Made by a program: the position numbers and the translations under genes. 64,000 bases of DNA from NCBI RefSeq assembly GCF_003258365.1, contig NZ_QHKM01000014.1, positions 30,477 to 94,476 on the forward strand, given 5' to 3'. Origin of the DNA: Hymenobacter edaphi (lineage in GTDB: Bacteria > Bacteroidota > Bacteroidia > Cytophagales > Hymenobacteraceae). Shown one piece after another: positions 59,310 through 64,000 of the stretch (the stretch's first letter is position 1; each line of letters starts with the position of its first letter). The notes under the pieces are model-generated. The model was given only the letters and a program-made list of their open reading frames with translations. It was not told the DNA's origin and searched no databases.

Positions 59310-59993
59310 TTAGGAGGGTTTGGTGGTGGGCACCGGGCTGCCGGCGCCGGGGAACAGGTCATTGAGGGCGGCGCGCTGCGCGGCCGCGTCCTTGCCCATG
59401 CGGGCCCGCCGCTGCTGGCGCAGGGCGATTTCGGCGGCGCGGTTGGCCTGGTCGTTGGCCGTGGGGGCCGGCGCGGTGAGGGGGTTGTGAAACAGCGCTT
59501 CGGCCGGCTCTTCATCCGGGGCTGACGCGGGTTGGGATGGAGCAGGGTCGGGTAGCGGTACTTCGTCCACCGCATCCAGCAGCACGGCGACGGCGCCGGC
59601 CGCATGGCGAATCGAAGCCGGCCGCGGCGCTTCGTCGGTTGGTGGCCCAGGGGTAGCCTCCGGCTCTTCAGCCGGAGCAGCTTCTTGGTCGATGGCCGCC
59701 TCGGCCGCGGGGATTGCTTCTTCCGGTGGTTGGCCTGACTCCTGGGCTTCGAGGTCTTCCGGAGGCAGCAGGCTTGCCAGCGCCGCATTGGGTGCAGCGA
59801 CTTCGGTTGGCACCGCGGCTTTCGGGGTAGCGCCGGCGGGCGCGTAGTGGAAAGTGCGCAGGGAATGGTGGTTGCGGCTGGCCGTTGCAGCCGGGACCGC
59901 CGGCAGGCCGCTGCCCTTGAACCGCCACCACAGCAGCGCCGCCAGCGCGGCCAGGGCCAGAACAACCACCAACAAGAGTATACCAGAACGCAT
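59310..59993 (-). CDS. Membrane-anchored Ala/Pro-rich protein, first gene of the Tra operon
   Basis: A 227-residue protein with an N-terminal transmembrane anchor (GILLLVVVLALAALAALLWW) and an acidic, Ala/Pro-rich, low-complexity periplasmic or cytoplasmic region, ending in a short basic helix (EIALRQQRRARMGK). No family is recognised. The alternative minus-strand frame at 59282-59965 has the same length but is Arg/Ser/Pro-rich and lacks a membrane anchor, and is rejected. It starts just after the operon promoter region. Confidence 0.55.
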   Translation of the reverse strand: MRSGILLLVVVLALAALAALLWWRFKGSGLPAVPAATASRNHHSLRTFHYAPAGATPKAAVPTEVAAPNAALASLLPPEDLEAQESGQPPEEAIPAAEAAIDQEAAPAEEPEATPGPPTDEAPRPASIRHAAGAVAVLLDAVDEVPLPDPAPSQPASAPDEEPAEALFHNPLTAPAPTANDQANRAAEIALRQQRRARMGKDAAAQRAALNDLFPGAGSPVPTTKPS

Positions 59994-60024
59994 ACCGCCC
60001 CCTTACGGCAGGACGCGTTATAGT

Positions 60025-60060
60025 GTTAGTAAAAAGTTAGTGAAAACATAAAAAATGTTT
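60025..60060 (-). promoter_or_regulatory. Tra operon promoter with palindrome and direct repeat
   Basis: On the minus strand TATGTTTT (60043-60050) is one base off TAnnTTTG. It sits inside a palindrome AAACAT-AAAAA-ATGTTT (60044-60060), next to a direct repeat GTTAGTAAAAA / GTTAGTGAAAA (60025-60046, 11-base unit). A regulator bound here would control the operon; the divergent HTH gene at 60242 is the candidate. Confidence 0.55.
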
Positions 60061-60241
60061 AGTCGTATGATGCGGCTACTAGCGAATACAGGTTCAGCTA
60101 GCTGCCATTTTTGGTAGGCTAGCCGGTAGAAGATTTGAGTTTTTCCACGAAGGCAGTGCGGCTTCTAAGCCCGATATGCGTCCTTTGGGGTATCTCTCCG
60201 ATACTTCACCCCCACTGCCCCCAGCAGTGAGCCCCTTTCGC

Positions 60242-60628
60242 ATGGTACCCTCCGACCACGTTTCCGCCCCTTTGGGGTTTCCTGATTTAAGCCTATCCGC
60301 GCCCTACAGCGAGTGCCTGCGCTACGTCCAGTTCCGCCTCAAAGCCATTGCCCAGGGCGATTTAACCTCTTTTTGTGCCCAGCATGGCCTGACTTATACC
60401 AACGTCGTGAACCTGAAGAACGGCAAGCTTAAGCGCGATGAACCGCGGTTGGTGCAGCGCGTGCTGCGGGCCCTGGGCGTGCCCACGGAAATCGTGCGCA
60501 TCGACATCGGCAGCGGCGCCAACCAGTACGTGTTTGGCAGCGCTGAACTCTTAGCACAATTCCGCGAGCACCTGGCCTTCTTCGACGCGGCCGCGCAGCG
60601 GGCCGGCAGCCCACCGCCGACGACCTAA
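60242..60628 (+). CDS. HTH regulator, paralogue of the gene at 48705
   Basis: A 128-residue protein with an XRE-like core: CLRYVQFRLKAIAQGDLTSF, AQHGLTYTNVVNLKNGK and PRLVQRVLRALGVP. It is the paralogue of the protein at 48705. It is divergent from the Tra operon, whose promoter region lies 180 bases upstream, so it is well placed as operon regulator. ATG 60242 is preferred over 60176, because the preceding 22 residues are Pro/Ser-rich and unlike the paralogue's start. The primase gene follows on the same strand. Confidence 0.7.
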   Translation: MVPSDHVSAPLGFPDLSLSAPYSECLRYVQFRLKAIAQGDLTSFCAQHGLTYTNVVNLKNGKLKRDEPRLVQRVLRALGVPTEIVRIDIGSGANQYVFGSAELLAQFREHLAFFDAAAQRAGSPPPTT

Positions 60629-60712
60629 TCCTCGGATAGCTTTCCCCCTCGGGCCCGGTTTGGGTGCGGAGCGGAGTTGGAGCTGTCCGGCTCCACTCCC
60701 CCAGCCCACCCC

Positions 60713-63298
60713 ATGAACGCACCCCGGGAAAACGACCCCACCGAGCTCGACCGATTCAAGCGCGACATTGACCTGGTTGACTACGCCCAGCGCCAGGGCT
60801 ACACCATCAAGAAGGAAAGCCGCCGCGGCGACTGGCATCACCTGGTAAAAGACGACGAGCACGTCATCGTCACCCGCAAGGGCGACCACCAAGTGTACCT
60901 GAATACCGGCGACGACCGCGACGCGGGCTCCATCATCGACTTTGCCAAAACCCGGGGCGGCAACGGCCATGGCCTGAACCTGGGCCAGGTGCGCCAGCAG
61001 CTGCGCGAATACCTCGACGGTGCCCCCGCTCCCGCCCGCCAGTACCCGACTCAGTACGCCACCCCGCCGGATGCTGCGCGCCTGAGCATCCTGCCCGTAG
61101 GCGACCCGGAGCAGGCCCGGCAAGCCGAGGAGGAGCGCCGCACCCGCCTGATATCCGAGGTGCTGGGCGTAAAAAAAGAGTTGACCGACCGCAGCTACCT
61201 GCACGGGCGCGGCATTACCGACGAAACGCTGGATAGCCCCGCGTTTCAGGGGCGCATCTTCACCGCGCAGCAGAACGAACACAAGAACATAGCCTTTCCG
61301 CTCTACAACGAGCACGGGCTGGCCAGTGTGGAGCAGAAGAACGAGCACTACAAAAGCCTGCTGCCGCTGCCCAAGAACGGCATTTGGGTGTCCCACCCTA
61401 CCGATGGGAAGGATACGCCGGTGGAACGCGTGGTGGTGAGCGAATCAGCCATCGACTCCCTGTCCCATTTTCAGCTCAGGCACGGGCAGGACCCCAAGAA
61501 CACGCTCTACATTGCCACCAGCGGCACACCCACCGAGGCGCAGGTAGCCCTGATTCAGCGCGTCATCGACAAGCAGCAGCCCCGGGAGGTGGTGCTGGCC
61601 AACGACCGCGACGCCGGCGGCCGGCAGTTCAACATCAACTACCTCAACGAGTTGCAGTCGGCCCGGCCGATGGTGCCCGTAGCCGAGCAGGAAGCTTACC
61701 GCGAGGCCTCCAGGCCGGTGGAATGGCACGCCACCAGCGACAAGTACCACACCAGCTTGAAGGTGACCTTTCACCACGACTCGGCCGAACAGGGCGCCGG
61801 CCAGGTACAACAGCTCAGCGAGCGGGTAGAAAGAATAAACCAGACGCAACAGGACGGCCCTTCGCTGGCGGTCGAGGTGCAACGCAGCACCGAGCAGGCC
61901 ACCATCGTGCGCCTGACCGTAGCCCGCGCCGACACCGCCCAGCTGGAAGTGGTGGCTCAGGAACTCTACCGGCAGCGCGAGCAGCTGCGACCCGAAGCCG
62001 AGCGTCAGCAGGAGGGCTTTCTGCGGGTGGACTACCCATTGGCCAAAGACTTCAACAAGGAGCTGGAGTACACCAACCAGGGGCTGGGTGCCGAACAAAT
62101 CCGCGCTGCCGCCCAGCGTGAAGAGCAGCAACGCGAATCGGAGCGCCAGCAGCGGCTGGCCGAAGCTCAGCACCAGGAGCGCGAGCAGCGGGCCCTGGAG
62201 CGGGAGGCGCAGCGTCAGCGGGAGAGCAGCCCCGAAGCGCAGCAGGAGCGTGCACGGGACGATAAACGCTTTAACCAGGCGGTGCTGGGAGCGGCAACGA
62301 CCGAGGAGCTGCAGCGCCCCACCCGCTCCTACCGCACCGAGCAGGAAGCAGCCGAGCACACCGCGCAGTTCGTGCACGCTCGGGATGCCGGCCTAGTGCT
62401 GCTGAAAGAGTACATCCACGACAATCCCCCGCCGGCCGGCCGCAAAGTCGATGAAGCCGAACGGCAGGAATTGCGCGACCAGGCCCGCTTTGAGGCAGCT
62501 GCCGTCGCTGTGAGCTTGCCGGCCGCTACGCCCACCGAGGTGAGGACGGCGACGTGGAAAATTGATAAGCTGGAGCCCAACTCTACCGGCCGCGCCGAGG
62601 CCTGGAAAGCCATTCTGGATAACTCCGGCTATTCCATGCGGACCAGCGAAGTGCGCAGCACGGTTGATGAGCAGGGCATCCGCCGAGCGGAGTTCGACAT
62701 GCGCTACCGCAACGACCAGCCCGACATTGCCATCATCCATGCCATCGTCACCAACACCAATGCCCGCGCCGAGGCTGGGAAGGAGCAATATGCCGGCGTG
62801 CGCGTAATCGAGCCCGAAGCTGACCGCAGCGCCCGCCAGCTAGCCGCCGAAGCCGCGACCATTCAGCCCCATAACCGGGACCGTAGCCTGGACGTGACCG
62901 CCAAGCCCGGTGCGGAGGCCAGCGCGGCCGGCAAGCAAGAAGTCAGCGCCGGCCCCGCCGGGAGGGAGAAGCAGGTAATTATCCGGGTAGACGAGCCAGT
63001 TACCGCCGCGGGTGAGCGGGGCCAAGCGGAGGCCGTGCAGGCAGCTATTACCGCCAGCGGCGCCAAAGCCGGCGAGCTGCAGAGCACCGTCGACGAGCAA
63101 GGCGTGCGCCACTCCGAAATGAAGGTATCGTACCGCACCGACCAGCCCGAAATAGCCCAGATAAGCCAGGCGCTGGATGCCGTGGCCCAGCAACCTGGCA
63201 ACCGCATGCTGGAGCACGGCAGCGACCAGGCCGAGCGGCAGCAGGCCGCTCATCAGAGCCAGGTGAGCAAACAAGCCACGCAAGAATTGGAGCGGTGA
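60713..63298 (+). CDS. Plasmid primase-like protein (DUF3991 and toprim)
   Basis: An 861-residue protein: an N-terminal part that resembles a CHC2 primase domain but lacks the zinc-binding Cys residues (FKRDIDLVDYAQRQGYTIKK, then DAGSIIDFAKTRGG), a DUF3991 region (SYLHGRGITDETL, IAFPLYNEHGLASVEQKNEH), and a toprim domain with the Glu of SESAIDSLS near 242 and the acidic pair in VLANDRDAGG near 297-299. After a Gln/Arg-rich coiled coil (460-530), two repeats share STVDEQG and RYRNDQPDI/SYRTDQPEI at about 655 and 803. It probably primes the incoming strand after conjugation. ATG 60713. Confidence 0.85.
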   Translation: MNAPRENDPTELDRFKRDIDLVDYAQRQGYTIKKESRRGDWHHLVKDDEHVIVTRKGDHQVYLNTGDDRDAGSIIDFAKTRGGNGHGLNLGQVRQQLREYLDGAPAPARQYPTQYATPPDAARLSILPVGDPEQARQAEEERRTRLISEVLGVKKELTDRSYLHGRGITDETLDSPAFQGRIFTAQQNEHKNIAFPLYNEHGLASVEQKNEHYKSLLPLPKNGIWVSHPTDGKDTPVERVVVSESAIDSLSHFQLRHGQDPKNTLYIATSGTPTEAQVALIQRVIDKQQPREVVLANDRDAGGRQFNINYLNELQSARPMVPVAEQEAYREASRPVEWHATSDKYHTSLKVTFHHDSAEQGAGQVQQLSERVERINQTQQDGPSLAVEVQRSTEQATIVRLTVARADTAQLEVVAQELYRQREQLRPEAERQQEGFLRVDYPLAKDFNKELEYTNQGLGAEQIRAAAQREEQQRESERQQRLAEAQHQEREQRALEREAQRQRESSPEAQQERARDDKRFNQAVLGAATTEELQRPTRSYRTEQEAAEHTAQFVHARDAGLVLLKEYIHDNPPPAGRKVDEAERQELRDQARFEAAAVAVSLPAATPTEVRTATWKIDKLEPNSTGRAEAWKAILDNSGYSMRTSEVRSTVDEQGIRRAEFDMRYRNDQPDIAIIHAIVTNTNARAEAGKEQYAGVRVIEPEADRSARQLAAEAATIQPHNRDRSLDVTAKPGAEASAAGKQEVSAGPAGREKQVIIRVDEPVTAAGERGQAEAVQAAITASGAKAGELQSTVDEQGVRHSEMKVSYRTDQPEIAQISQALDAVAQQPGNRMLEHGSDQAERQQAAHQSQVSKQATQELER

Positions 63299-63396
63299 AC
63301 CCATGAAGTAAAGTCGCTCCCACACTTTAGCAGGGCACCAATCCCAAACGGCAATACGGCGCGTATGGTAAGGCATAGCCACTTAACTCCCGGTTT

Positions 63397-64000
63397 ATGT
63401 CCCTTCCCACTACCGCCTACGTCCGCTTCGATTCCGGAGTGGAAGAAATTCAACCCAACGAGCAGCAGCTTATCGACGAAACCGTTGAGTCGATGGCCCG
63501 GGTCAACCGCTTCATGTTCGAGAAGCACCGCCACGCCATCCGTGACGCCCACGCCAAAAGCCACGGGATTCTGCGCGGTGAGCTGCACGTCTACCCCAAC
63601 CTGCCCGCGCACCTGGCCCAAGGCATGTTCCGGCAGCTCCGAGTGTACCCGGTCATTATCCGCTTGTCGTCGGCCCCCGGCTCCATCGACTCCGATACCC
63701 AATCGGCGGTAAAGGGCATGGCCGTGAAAATCATCGGTGTGGAAGGCCGGAAGTTTCTGCCCGACCAGGCCGGCGAAGTCACCCAGGACTTCCTGCTGGT
63801 CAACGACACCATCATTCCGACCGGCGACATCAAGAGCTACCACGACATGCAGCTGCGCCAGGAAAAAGTGTTTATCCATGCCCCGGAGGTGGTCACCACG
63901 CTCCTGACCGAGGCCGGCACGCTGGTGAATCAAGCCCTTGATGCCGTGGGTATTAAGAAGGAAATTCCGCTGGTGGTGCCGCCCCACCCTCACAACCACC
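63397..64000 (+). CDS. Catalase-family protein, C-terminus cut by window edge
   Basis: The gene begins MSLPTTAYVRFDSGVEEIQ and runs open through the right window edge, 201 codons so far. The segment KSHGILRGELHVYPNLP and AQGMFRQLRVYPVIIRLSS is typical of catalase-related heme proteins; His in the AHAKSHG stretch should lie near the heme. Then FLLVNDTIIPT. It is probably a hydrogen-peroxide-detoxifying or peroxidase-like enzyme. It is unrelated to the Tra/mobilisation genes and may be cargo. Confidence 0.8.
   Translation, partial: MSLPTTAYVRFDSGVEEIQPNEQQLIDETVESMARVNRFMFEKHRHAIRDAHAKSHGILRGELHVYPNLPAHLAQGMFRQLRVYPVIIRLSSAPGSIDSDTQSAVKGMAVKIIGVEGRKFLPDQAGEVTQDFLLVNDTIIPTGDIKSYHDMQLRQEKVFIHAPEVVTTLLTEAGTLVNQALDAVGIKKEIPLVVPPHPHNH

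Noticed and set aside
59282..59965. Alternative minus-strand frame for the first Tra-operon gene
   Set aside because: Arg/Ser/Pro-rich and without membrane anchor; the frame at 59310-59993 has a clear transmembrane start.

Overview
The window reads as part of a large, G+C-rich conjugative plasmid (or plasmid-like element) of a Bacteroidota bacterium. Codon use, the TAnnTTTG-type -7 promoter boxes and the Bacteroidetes-style Tra gene set fit a Hymenobacter-like host; the genus is an inference. The two edge genes (aldo/keto reductase on the left, catalase-like protein on the right) are cut by the window and look like stress or metabolic cargo.

Layout. 1-8.6 kb: edge aldo/keto reductase, an ArdC-type anti-restriction gene, several small plasmid genes (one with an in-frame amber codon), a 2.05-kb unit with terminal inverted repeats that carries a HExxH gene, and a hipBA toxin-antitoxin pair. 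8.7-12.7 kb: plasmid maintenance, with a Rep_3/RepB initiator, an origin with two oppositely oriented iteron clusters, a ParA operon ending in a clear terminator, and upstream of parA a striking array of 8-bp-phased CAGAA words that is a candidate centromere. 12.7-18.3 kb: mobilisation (BfmA/BtgA-like accessory protein, relaxase, VirD4-like coupling protein) followed by a VbhA/VbhT-like Fic pair. 18.4-46.4 kb: a dense defence and accessory island. It holds a PD-(D/E)xK-like protein, a Vsr/Dcm pair, a MORC-like ATPase / Z1 helicase / PD-(D/E)xK / AIPR operon, a lower-G+C GHKL kinase / receiver-like / metallo-beta-lactamase operon with a broken membrane gene, a tyrosine recombinase, two nuclease-like genes under a palindromic operator, two remarkable mini-proteins (a free FtsZ T7-loop plus C-terminal domain, and an RpoD region-2 fragment), a WYL regulator and a pair of DUF262 proteins. 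46.5-49.1 kb: small hypothetical genes and a helix-turn-helix gene. 49.1-60 kb: one minus-strand Tra (type IV secretion) operon running from a short membrane protein through VirB2-, VirB3-, VirB4-, VirB6-, VirB8-, VirB9-, VirB10- and VirB5-like genes to TraO. 60.2-63.3 kb: a second, paralogous helix-turn-helix gene and a toprim/DUF3991 primase.

How it works together: Rep plus iterons and ParA plus the octamer array keep the plasmid, relaxase, coupling protein and Tra genes move it, ArdC and the primase help establishment in a new host, and the toxin-antitoxin and defence genes stabilise it or protect the cell.

The most unusual items are the adjacent FtsZ-like and sigma-like mini-proteins (40.4-41.2 kb), the octamer array (11.93-12.33 kb), the paired loss of the inhibitory Glu/Arg contact in the Fic module (16.7-18.3 kb) and the GHKL/receiver/MBL operon (30.6-35.5 kb). 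All family assignments are by eye; no search was run.
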